Of a DNA stretch of 11,077 nucleotides, positions 5,986 to 11,077 are shown one piece after another (position 1 is the stretch's first letter; every line of letters begins with the position of its first letter). The position numbers were made by a program, and so were the translations under genes. Source of the stretch: UBA5336 sp964412785 (GTDB lineage: Bacteria; Pseudomonadota; Alphaproteobacteria; Caulobacterales; Hyphomonadaceae). The DNA is taken from assembly GCA_964412785.1 (NCBI GenBank), contig CAYPQD010000070.1:1-11077 (forward strand). The letters run 5' to 3'. The notes under the pieces were generated by a model. That model made no database searches, was not told the DNA's origin, and worked only from the letters and a program-made list of their open reading frames with translations.

Positions 5986-6515
5986 CAGAGCGCGGTGCCG
6001 TCCTCGGTCTTCGCCAGCCGGGCCTCGCCGGCCCTGGCCTCCGGGAATTCCGGATAGATCGCCAGAGCCTCGCGATAGGCGTTGAGGGCCTCCTTGTTGG
6101 CGCCGAGGGTCTCAAATATGCGGGCAAGCCCGAGCCAGGCCCCGAAATGGCGGGGCTCATAAGTCAGCGCCTCGTTGAGGTCGCGCAGGGCTTCAGGATA
6201 GTTCTGCTCGTTGAGGAACAGGGTGGCACGGCGGTTGTAGGCTTCCGCATAGTCCGGCTGGATCAGGATGGCCTTGTCGTAAAGCGCGCGCGCGAAGGCG
6301 TTGTCGCCGGCAGCCTGGGCATTGACGGCCCGTTCCATCAGGATGTCGACCGTGGGCGAGCCGCTTTCCATCCAGGCCGCCCAGATGTCGAGGGCGACAG
6401 ACTGGCCTTCCTCCTCGCTCGGCGCGTTCTGCAACTCGTCGAACATCTGGTCCGACGGTCCGAAATCCGGTCCGGCAACGAGAATAACGCTGGCTGCGAC
6501 AAGGGCCTTGAACAT
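5985..6515 (-). CDS. Exported TPR-repeat protein
   Basis: A 176-residue protein with a short N-terminal hydrophobic segment (KALVAASVILVAG), likely a signal peptide, then an acidic linker and three tetratricopeptide repeats at about 58-91, 92-125 and 126-159. The repeats show the usual pattern (A..LYDKAI.I.PDYAEAYN, then A..DLNEAL..EP). TPRs mediate protein-protein contacts, so a scaffold or assembly role in the periplasm is likely, but no partner is identified. The stop codon is fused to the hydrolase start (TGATG), so the two proteins may act together. The ribosome-binding site is not obvious. Confidence 0.85.
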   Translation of the reverse strand: MFKALVAASVILVAGPDFGPSDQMFDELQNAPSEEEGQSVALDIWAAWMESGSPTVDILMERAVNAQAAGDNAFARALYDKAILIQPDYAEAYNRRATLFLNEQNYPEALRDLNEALTYEPRHFGAWLGLARIFETLGANKEALNAYREALAIYPEFPEARAGEARLAKTEDGTAL

Positions 6516-6557
6516 GAGCCTGAGTATGGAATGCGCGCGCGCTGGCGCAAGGGGGCT

Positions 6558-7265
6558 TCAGCCGTGGGCGGGCACGCTGATCCAGGTCTGGTCGGCGTGG
6601 GCAAGCAGCGCGCCGCTGCCGGCGTCGAACAGCGCTGTTGAGGCATGGTGCTTGCGCCCCTCCGCGCCGCGCTCCCAGCCGAGGACTGTGAGGCTCTGGC
6701 CGGGCCGGGGGCGGGCGTCGATCCGCGCGCTCATACGCCCCAGCAGCATCGGGCCGTCATGGGCAAGCGCGAAGGCGCCCGGACAGTCGAGCGCGGCCCA
6801 GAGGATTTCGGGCGGAAGGAGGCCGTCCGGAGCGGCAAGGTCCGCGTCGGGCGTCCAGGTCGCCGCAGCCTGTCCTGTCCTGCCAGCCAGTGGGGCAGCA
6901 AAGATGCGCAGGCCGTCTCCGGCTGCGCGGGCCGGCCCGCACACGAAGCAGGTATTCAGCGGGTGGCTGTCAGCATCGGGATAACCGGCCATGGCGGCCT
7001 TGGCATCCTCCGGGCAGGGCGGGGCCGGTGGTGTGGCGAACGCGTCGGCCAGCGCGGCGGTCATCACCAGCGTGTCGCCATGGTGGGCTGCCAGGCCGGT
7101 CCCGCTTCGGGTCACCGTGAGCGGTGTGTCGAGCGGCGGCGGCGCGCGCAGGGTGACCTCGGCGGGTCCCTCCATCAGGCTGGCGAGCAGGCCGGCTGAA
7201 TAGCCGCCATTGCCCGAGGCGGGCGGTCCGTTGAAGCGGGCGGGTATGGTGATCGTGTCGGTCAT
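6558..7265 (-). CDS. Hotdog-fold-like (putative thioesterase) protein
   Basis: This 235-residue cytoplasmic protein lacks a signal peptide. The N-terminal FNGPPASGNGGYSAGLLA (residues 11-28) resembles conserved bacterial proteins assigned to the acyl-CoA thioesterase / hotdog superfamily, where GNGGY starts the central helix. A second conserved feature is CFVCGP (106-111) followed by GDGLRI, which could be a metal or structural Cys pair. The C-terminal half (PPEILWAALDCPGAFAL...) looks like a second hotdog unit, so a double-hotdog protein is likely. No substrate can be inferred. It lies 36 bases after the glycosidase-like lipoprotein gene and 42 bases before the TPR gene, all on one strand. 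AGGGG about 8 bases before the ATG supports the start. Confidence 0.75.
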   Translation of the reverse strand: MTDTITIPARFNGPPASGNGGYSAGLLASLMEGPAEVTLRAPPPLDTPLTVTRSGTGLAAHHGDTLVMTAALADAFATPPAPPCPEDAKAAMAGYPDADSHPLNTCFVCGPARAAGDGLRIFAAPLAGRTGQAAATWTPDADLAAPDGLLPPEILWAALDCPGAFALAHDGPMLLGRMSARIDARPRPGQSLTVLGWERGAEGRKHHASTALFDAGSGALLAHADQTWISVPAHG

Positions 7266-7301
7266 CCAGTGACCCCTGGAGCATCCTTCTTTGGCTGCAA
7301 G

Positions 7302-8060
7302 CTAGTCCGGCTGCGCAATCACCGCAACCATCGGGCCAAGGTCGAGCCCCCTTTCCTTGCGGCCGAGCGCGGGCGCCCACACCCGGGAGACCACACCGTC
7401 GAGATAGAGCGCGTTCGGCGTGTCCAGTTGCTCGCGGAAGGCGCGCGCGAAGGTGTGGAAGGTGACGGGCACGTCCGACAGGGCAAACACCACCACCCCG
7501 TCCGCGGTCACGCCCACGCCATTGCGTCGCCGCCTCGAGGTGCCGTCCGGGTTGAACGCCGGATGCAGGGCGCCGTCGATCACAAGCATCGGTCCGGACT
7601 GGGTGGCAAAGCGTGGCGCCAGGTCCGCAGCGGCATAGGCATCGCTTGCAAGGACGCCGGCCATGCCGTCGGCGAGGAGATAGAAGACGCCGTTCGGCAG
7701 CATGTGGAAATTGCCCGGCCCGTCCCTGCGGCTGAGCGGAGTGACGTGCCGGCCCTCCTCGATATGGAGGCCGACAGGCGTGCGGTCAGGATGGTACATG
7801 CCGGCATTCATGGCAAAGACGAGCCGGCCGCCGGCCGCTTCCACAGCGCCCGCCAGGGCATCGAACTGCCGGTAGGCTTGCCCGTCGGCGCCGGCCAGGA
7901 CCAGCCGCATGTCGACCGCCTGCGGATCAAACCGGCAGACAAGCAGGGGGATGTCCTGAAACGCCGTCTCCTCGCAGGCAGGCTGCGGCGCAGCGGTGCA
8001 GGCGAAGACCAGCATTGCGACACCGGCGAGCGGCAGGCGGCGCAGGCCCCCGGCTGTCAC
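7302..8060 (-). CDS. Phosphodiester glycosidase (NAGPA/DUF2233) family lipoprotein
   Basis: The frame is open further upstream, but that part is low-complexity and antisense to the DUF3429 gene, so I place the start at the GTG with 5' end 8060. This gives 252 residues with a lipoprotein signal (LPLAGVAMLVFAC, Cys21). The domain resembles the NAGPA family (mammalian 'uncovering enzyme' and bacterial phosphodiester glycosidases): MNAGMYHPDRTPVGLHIEEG (84-103), QSGPMLVIDG, RRRRNGVGVTADGVVVFALS (176-195), and NALYLDGVVSRVW (216-228), whose LDGG-like strand is typical. It would act in the periplasm or at the outer membrane. The natural substrate of most bacterial members is unknown. The 78 bases between it and the divergent DUF3429 gene must hold its promoter. 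Confidence 0.82.
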   Translation of the reverse strand: MTAGGLRRLPLAGVAMLVFACTAAPQPACEETAFQDIPLLVCRFDPQAVDMRLVLAGADGQAYRQFDALAGAVEAAGGRLVFAMNAGMYHPDRTPVGLHIEEGRHVTPLSRRDGPGNFHMLPNGVFYLLADGMAGVLASDAYAAADLAPRFATQSGPMLVIDGALHPAFNPDGTSRRRRNGVGVTADGVVVFALSDVPVTFHTFARAFREQLDTPNALYLDGVVSRVWAPALGRKERGLDLGPMVAVIAQPD

Positions 8061-8138
8061 GCGCCCCGGCCAGCACGGGACTTGCAGGCAGGCGGCGAAC
8101 CATGCCCGGTATCGCGGGCCTATCGCAGGGAGCCTTCC

Positions 8139-8618
8139 ATGCTGAGACGCGGTGCGTTCGCCATTCCCCCGGCGCCGATGGCGCTGACGATCGCCGGCCT
8201 GATGCCATTCTTCGGCGCCGCCTTCGTGATCCTTGCGGCAGCCGGCGAGCCGATCCGCATCGCCCAGGCAAAACTCGTGCTGCTGGCTTATGCCGCCGTG
8301 ATCCTGAGCTTCCTTGGCGGTGTGCGCTGGGGTGCGGAGATCGCGACCGCGACCTTCGATCCGCCGCGCACCCATGTGCTCGCGCTCTCCGTCATCGGCG
8401 CGCTCGCGGGTTGGGGCATCGTGCTCTATGAGGTGCTGGGCCAACAGTTTCCTGGCCTCCTGCTGGTCGCGGCCAGCCTGCTTGCGCTGCACGGTGTCTG
8501 GGACATTGCCCAGTCGTCGCGGCTGCCGGAGTGGTATGACGGCCTGCGCCTGCTGGCGAGTGCGGGCGCGGCACTGGCGCTGGGTGTCGCCTGGGTGTTC
8601 ACGCGTTTCCCAGTCTGA
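8139..8618 (+). CDS. DUF3429 family integral membrane protein
   Basis: The ATG at 8139 (MLRRGAFAIPP) is preceded by AGGGAG with six-base spacing; the longer open frame upstream is a shadow of the opposite-strand gene. The 159-residue product has about five hydrophobic segments (around 14-36, 46-63, 78-97, 105-121, 136-155). It carries the family signature LSFLGGVRWG at 56-65, with a second semi-conserved HGVWDIAQSSRLPEWYDGLR block at 118-137. The family sits in the inner membrane and has no established function; it is common in alphaproteobacteria. The gene is alone in its orientation, divergent from the lipoprotein gene, and its last 20 bases overlap the end of dsbB on the other strand. Confidence 0.9.
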   Translation: MLRRGAFAIPPAPMALTIAGLMPFFGAAFVILAAAGEPIRIAQAKLVLLAYAAVILSFLGGVRWGAEIATATFDPPRTHVLALSVIGALAGWGIVLYEVLGQQFPGLLLVAASLLALHGVWDIAQSSRLPEWYDGLRLLASAGAALALGVAWVFTRFPV

Positions 8619-9177
8619 GGGCCTCGCTGCGCGTCAGGCGTGCGGTGGCAAAGGCGGCGACAAAGCTCACCGCGGCGAGCCCCGCCGACAGGATGACGTT
8701 CCAGGCCGCCATGGACAGACCGGCAAAATGCCAGAGCGCATCGGTGCAGGAGGTGACCGCCATCGGCGTGTCAAGCCTGCCCAGGAGGTCGATCCCGGGG
8801 GCCGCCGCAGCGGCGCGCCCGCCGGCCACCCCGGTTGCGCAGCCTTCCGGCGCCAGCCACCAGCCCTGCTCCACGCCCGCATGATAGGCAGCCACCACCG
8901 CGCCCGTGGTGAAGACGAGCCCCATCATCACGTCGAGCGCAATCACAAAGCGCCGGTTGGGGCGCAGTCGGAAGAGCACCAGCCCCGTCAGTGCCATTGC
9001 GATGAGTGCCCAGTAGACCTCGCGCTGGCGCAGGCAGAGCGGGCAGGGCGCCAACAGGGCAAAGCGCTCGAACGCATGCGCCGCGCCAAGGATGAGCAGC
9101 GACACAAGGCTGGCCACGAGCGGCCAGCGCCAGGAGTGAAGGAGGCTGTGTGCCACGGTGCTGAACGATCCCGTCAT
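8599..9177 (-). CDS. dsbB: Disulfide bond formation protein B
   Basis: DsbB is an inner-membrane quinone-dependent oxidoreductase that reoxidises periplasmic DsbA. I start it at the ATG with 5' end 9177 (192 residues); the 36-residue extension upstream looks artificial and overlaps the next gene. It has the expected four membrane segments. The first periplasmic loop has CPLC at residues 45-48 in APCPLCLRQRE. The second loop has Cys113 (LAPEGC) and Cys144 (AVTSC), followed by the TDALWHFAGLSMAAWN segment typical of the family. All four essential cysteines are present, so it should be active. The end overlaps the end of the convergent DUF3429 gene by 20 bases. No dsbA is in the window. It lies 88 bases after the exoD-like gene. 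Confidence 0.93.
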   Translation of the reverse strand: MTGSFSTVAHSLLHSWRWPLVASLVSLLILGAAHAFERFALLAPCPLCLRQREVYWALIAMALTGLVLFRLRPNRRFVIALDVMMGLVFTTGAVVAAYHAGVEQGWWLAPEGCATGVAGGRAAAAAPGIDLLGRLDTPMAVTSCTDALWHFAGLSMAAWNVILSAGLAAVSFVAAFATARLTRSEALRLGNA

Positions 9178-9265
9178 GTGAGCGCAGACCCTGCTGCCAA
9201 GCCGCCATGGCGGCAATGCGGCATGCTGTGTCTTGTCAGCCAGTGGCCCGCGCCCGGCGGGCCGG

Positions 9266-9892
9266 TCAGGCGCCGATGAGACCACGCGCTGTGGAGATGA
9301 CGAAATCGAGCCCGGTGACGAGCAGGGCGATCCAGGCCGAACCGAGGATCAGCCCCGCGAGGATCAGGATGCCGTCGCGGGCCATCAGGCCGAACGCTGT
9401 CAGGGCCACGGCAAATCCCGGCACGGTATTGGTGCCCGGCAGCGGCACGAGGATCGACGCGCAGAAGAGGCACAGCACCAGGCCGATGCCGCGCTCCGGC
9501 CCCTTGCCCGACAGGAAGGTCAGCCGCGGACGCGCGATCGCCTCGACCCAGCCGAACCATTTGCGCCCGCCACGCGCCGTCGAGGCCAGGCCCGCCTTGT
9601 CGATCTGGCGCGCCGCCAGCTTTGAGGGAAGCCATGGCTCGTGCCGGCCGATCGCCATCTGCGCGGCGATCGCGATCATCGGCAGGGCGACGATTTGCGG
9701 CACGATATACAGAAACGGGATGCAGCAGGGCAGGGCGAGGATGAACAGCATCGCCCCGAAGGCGCGCTCGTCCAGCCGGTCCATGATACTGGCCAGCGTG
9801 AACCCCGCCTCGGGCGCCTCATCGGCCATCGCCTCGATGGACTGCAGGAGCGTCCTGGCGGGTGTATCGGTCGGGTGGGCAGCGTCGGTCAT
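9266..9892 (-). CDS. exoD: ExoD family protein
   Basis: A 208-residue membrane protein of the ExoD family (PF06055), named after a rhizobial protein linked to exopolysaccharide production and alkaline tolerance; the molecular role is not known. The family pattern is clear. An N-terminal cytoplasmic part (LLQSIEAMADEAPEAGFTLASIMDRL) runs into ERAFGAMLFILALPCCIPF, a second hydrophobic stretch follows, then the conserved EPWLPSKLAARQI segment and a C-terminal pair of hydrophobic segments around VPLPGTNTVPGFAVAL. The gene is the first of its direction before the tRNA and may be co-transcribed with dsbB, though an 88-base gap leaves room for a separate promoter. The symbol is family-level; orthology to rhizobial exoD is not shown. 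Confidence 0.88.
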   Translation of the reverse strand: MTDAAHPTDTPARTLLQSIEAMADEAPEAGFTLASIMDRLDERAFGAMLFILALPCCIPFLYIVPQIVALPMIAIAAQMAIGRHEPWLPSKLAARQIDKAGLASTARGGRKWFGWVEAIARPRLTFLSGKGPERGIGLVLCLFCASILVPLPGTNTVPGFAVALTAFGLMARDGILILAGLILGSAWIALLVTGLDFVISTARGLIGA

Positions 9893-9935
9893 GGCGCGCT
9901 TCGCCTAGCGGAGTTTCCCCGCGGCGTCGAGTGAA

Positions 9936-9964
9936 TTGACCCTGCCGGTGGCTTGAGGCATGGC
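9936..9964 (+). promoter_or_regulatory. Candidate promoter of tRNA-Leu
   Basis: TTGACC (9936-9941) matches the -35 consensus at 5 of 6 positions, and 17 bases later lies a poor -10 candidate (CATGGC, 9959-9964). It sits 16 bases before the mature tRNA start, a reasonable distance for a short leader. Weak -10 boxes are common in GC-rich alphaproteobacteria. Confidence 0.4.
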
Positions 9965-9979
9965 GTGCCAAGGACCGCT

Positions 9980-10066
9980 GCCCCTGTGGCGGAACCGGTA
10001 GACGCGGCGGATTCAAAATCCGCTTCCCGAAAGGGAGTGCCCGTTCGAGTCGGGCCAGGGGCACCA
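9980..10066 (+). tRNA. tRNA-Leu (anticodon CAA)
   Basis: A complete 87-base class II tRNA with encoded CCA end. The acceptor GCCCCTG (9980-9986) pairs with CAGGGGC (10056-10062), then discriminator A and CCA. The anticodon stem GCGGA/TCCGC encloses the loop TTCAAAA, giving anticodon CAA, which reads UUG. The long variable arm TCCC-GAAA-GGGA is typical of tRNA-Leu, and the T arm is GCCCG-TTCGAGT-CGGGC. No second tRNA or integrase gene is near, and the 3' end is not repeated within the window. Confidence 0.97.
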
Positions 10067-10102
10067 TTCTTGTTTGATCCCGTATCGCTTCGCTCACATG
10101 GA

Positions 10103-10243
10103 TCGTGCTCAGGGCTGTGGTCGTGCCCGGGCTGTGGTCGTGCTCAGGGCTGTGGTCGCGCTCAGGGCTGTGGTCGCGCTCAGGGCTGTGGTCGTGCCCG
10201 GGCTGTTGTCGCGCCCAGGGCTGTGGTCGTGCTCGGGGCTTTT
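10103..10243. repeat. Minisatellite: about eight tandem 17-18 bp units
   Basis: The units begin at 10103, 10121, 10138, 10156, 10174, 10192, 10209 and 10227. The consensus is TCGTGCTCAGGGCTGTGG, with variants TCGCGC and TCGTGCCCGGG (the latter 17 bp). Units at 10156 and 10174 are identical, and the last is degenerate. Variation is by whole-unit types, as expected from recent slippage or unequal exchange. There are no spacers, so it is not a CRISPR array. Confidence 0.9.
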
Positions 10244-10298
10244 CGGTGCCGTGACGGCCCGCCCCCTTTGCCGCCGGCGGCGGAGCCATAGCTCCCGG

Positions 10299-10312
10299 CC
10301 TCCGGATGGAGG
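10299..10312 (+). promoter_or_regulatory. Hairpin covering the Shine-Dalgarno of the SDR gene
   Basis: CCTCC (10299-10303) pairs perfectly with GGAGG (10308-10312) across a GGAT loop. GGAGG is an ideal SD sequence six bases before the ATG at 10319, so folding would hide it and limit translation. A five-bp GC stem is modest in strength. Regulation is an inference. Confidence 0.5.
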
Positions 10313-10318
10313 TGTTTC

Positions 10319-11026
10319 ATGGTGTGTGTCGTGTTTGGCGTGTCGGGCGGAATCGGGCGGGCTCTGGCTGAGGGGCTGGCCGGGCGCGGCCATTCGGTGA
10401 TCGGCTTCTCCCGCGGTGAGGCCGAACCGGTCGCCGGCATTGCCATGGGCCGCTGCGACCTGACCGACGAGGCCGGTCTCCGGCAGGCGGCGGAGACGGT
10501 GAAGGCCGCCGGCAGTCCGGAGCTTGTCATCGTCGCTGTCGGGCTCCTGTCTGACGGCAGCGCGCTGCAGCCGGAAAAGAGCTATCGCCATCAGTCGCTT
10601 GACGCGTTCCACCGTGTCTTCGAGGCGAACACCTTTGCGCCGGCGCTCGCGGCCACGCACATGTTGCCGCTGATGCCGCGATCCGGTCGCGCCGTGTTTG
10701 CTGTCCTGTCCGCGCGGGTCGGGTCGATCTCCGACAATCGCCTCGGCGGCTGGCACGCCTACCGTGCCTCCAAGGCGGCACTCAACATGCTGGTCCGCAA
10801 CTATGCGATCGAGCAGGCGCGCCGCAATGGCGACTTCATCGCCGTCGGCCTGCATCCGGGGACGGTCGACACCGGCCTGTCGAAGCCATTCCAGGGCAAT
10901 GTGCCGGATGGCAGGCTGTTCACGCCGGCGCAGTCGGCGGGCTATCTCCTCGATGTCATCGAGGGACTCGGTCCAGCCGATTCCGGTGGGGTATTCGACT
11001 GGGCGGGCAAGCCGGTGCCGCCCTAG
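10319..11026 (+). CDS. C-factor-like short-chain dehydrogenase/reductase
   Basis: A 235-residue SDR of the type related to C-factor (CsgA) and other short SDRs of unknown substrate. It has GVSGGIG at residues 7-13 for the cofactor, Asn104 (EANTF), a serine in SARVGSIS (Ser131 or Ser136), and Tyr148-Lys152 in YRASKAALN. The usual NNAG motif is replaced by VAVGLL, common in this subgroup. HPGTVDTGLSKPF follows as in typical family members, and the end FDWAGKPVPP is the natural SDR C-terminus. The start is set by GGAGG six bases upstream. It is unrelated in detail to the SDR at 2673 and stands alone on its strand. It is followed by a terminator-like hairpin. Confidence 0.88.
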   Translation: MVCVVFGVSGGIGRALAEGLAGRGHSVIGFSRGEAEPVAGIAMGRCDLTDEAGLRQAAETVKAAGSPELVIVAVGLLSDGSALQPEKSYRHQSLDAFHRVFEANTFAPALAATHMLPLMPRSGRAVFAVLSARVGSISDNRLGGWHAYRASKAALNMLVRNYAIEQARRNGDFIAVGLHPGTVDTGLSKPFQGNVPDGRLFTPAQSAGYLLDVIEGLGPADSGGVFDWAGKPVPP

Positions 11027-11045
11027 GGCGTTTTCTGGCCATGAA

Positions 11046-11074
11046 AAAGCCCCGCCCGGGTGGGGCAGGGCTTT
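11046..11074. terminator. Probable (bidirectional) transcription terminator
   Basis: The arms AAAGCCCCGCCC (11046-11057) and GGGCAGGGCTTT (11063-11074) form a 12-bp stem with one C-A mismatch and a 5-base loop. The GC-rich stem has an A-run on the left (from 11044) and a short T-run on the right, the symmetrical form often seen between convergent genes. It starts 20 bases after the SDR stop. The window ends three bases later, so the following sequence cannot be judged. Confidence 0.8.
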
Positions 11075-11077
11075 CCG

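Larger units (their letters stand above)
10067..10318. other. Region between tRNA-Leu and the SDR gene
   Basis: These 252 bases hold the minisatellite (10103-10243), then a GC-rich leader with a 12-bp perfect palindrome (GCCGCCGGCGGC, 10270-10281), a small stem GGAGC/GCTCC (10282-10295), and a hairpin covering the SD of the next gene. Frames crossing the repeat give only repetitive Gly/Cys/Arg- or His/Pro-rich sequence and are not genes. Confidence 0.65.

Noticed and set aside
7269..8138. N-terminal extension of the DUF3429 protein
   Set aside because: It is antisense to the lipoprotein gene. The ATG at 8139 has a good SD and gives the usual family length.
8061..8492. N-terminal extension of the glycosidase-like protein
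   Set aside because: It is low-complexity, antisense to the DUF3429 gene, and would bury the lipoprotein signal inside the protein.
9178..9285. N-terminal extension of DsbB
   Set aside because: It is polar and Pro/Arg-rich before the natural cytoplasmic start, and it overlaps the exoD-like gene.
10103..10243. CRISPR array
   Set aside because: The units are contiguous, 17-18 bp, with no unique spacers and no cas genes.
9980..10243. Integration site of a mobile island at the tRNA
   Set aside because: No integrase and no second copy of the tRNA 3' end is visible in the window.

Overview
The window is a GC-rich chromosomal segment that reads as an alphaproteobacterium. A GapR-type (DUF2312) nucleoid protein, an ethylmalonyl-CoA mutase, an ExoD-family protein, a DUF3429 membrane protein and CCTCA-NNN-TGAGG palindromic repeats all point that way. 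A Hyphomonadaceae/Maricaulaceae-like or Caulobacterales-like genome is my inference. Most of the window is ordinary housekeeping and conserved-hypothetical sequence, and no defence, phage or CRISPR system is visible.

Layout. (1) Bases 1-1104 hold the C-terminal half of ethylmalonyl-CoA mutase on the plus strand, with its B12-binding domain. (2) About 1150-2130 is an AT-richer island with one secreted protein of unknown function (1364-1996). Just past its stop, in the +1 frame, lies an open stretch coding a strikingly cysteine-rich tail (10 Cys in 46 codons, ending at 2111). (3) 2112-2672 has no gene but holds two composite palindromic repeats and a third hairpin next to a CT tract. (4) 2673-8060 is a long run of minus-strand genes. 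In transcription order these are a phosphodiester-glycosidase-like lipoprotein, a hotdog-fold-like protein, a TPR protein, an alpha/beta-hydrolase lipoprotein, gapR, an AIM24-family protein, a small basic hypothetical protein and a classical SDR. The TPR and hydrolase genes overlap by one base (TGATG). (5) 8139-8618 is a plus-strand DUF3429 membrane protein, divergent from the glycosidase-like gene and convergent (20 bp overlap) with dsbB. (6) dsbB and an exoD-like gene follow on the minus strand. (7) tRNA-Leu(CAA) at 9980-10066 is followed by a minisatellite of about eight 17-18 bp units. (8) A second, C-factor-like SDR (10319-11026) is preceded by a hairpin that covers its Shine-Dalgarno sequence and followed by a terminator-like hairpin at the window edge.

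How the genes work together. Few pathway links are visible. Ecm belongs to acetyl-CoA assimilation (ethylmalonyl-CoA pathway). DsbB reoxidises DsbA in the periplasm. GapR is a chromosome-structuring protein. The 4.0-8.0 kb run contains several exported or lipid-anchored proteins but no clear shared pathway. The features most worth following up are the frameshifted Cys-rich tail, the atypical island bounded by short direct repeats, and the minisatellite after the tRNA.
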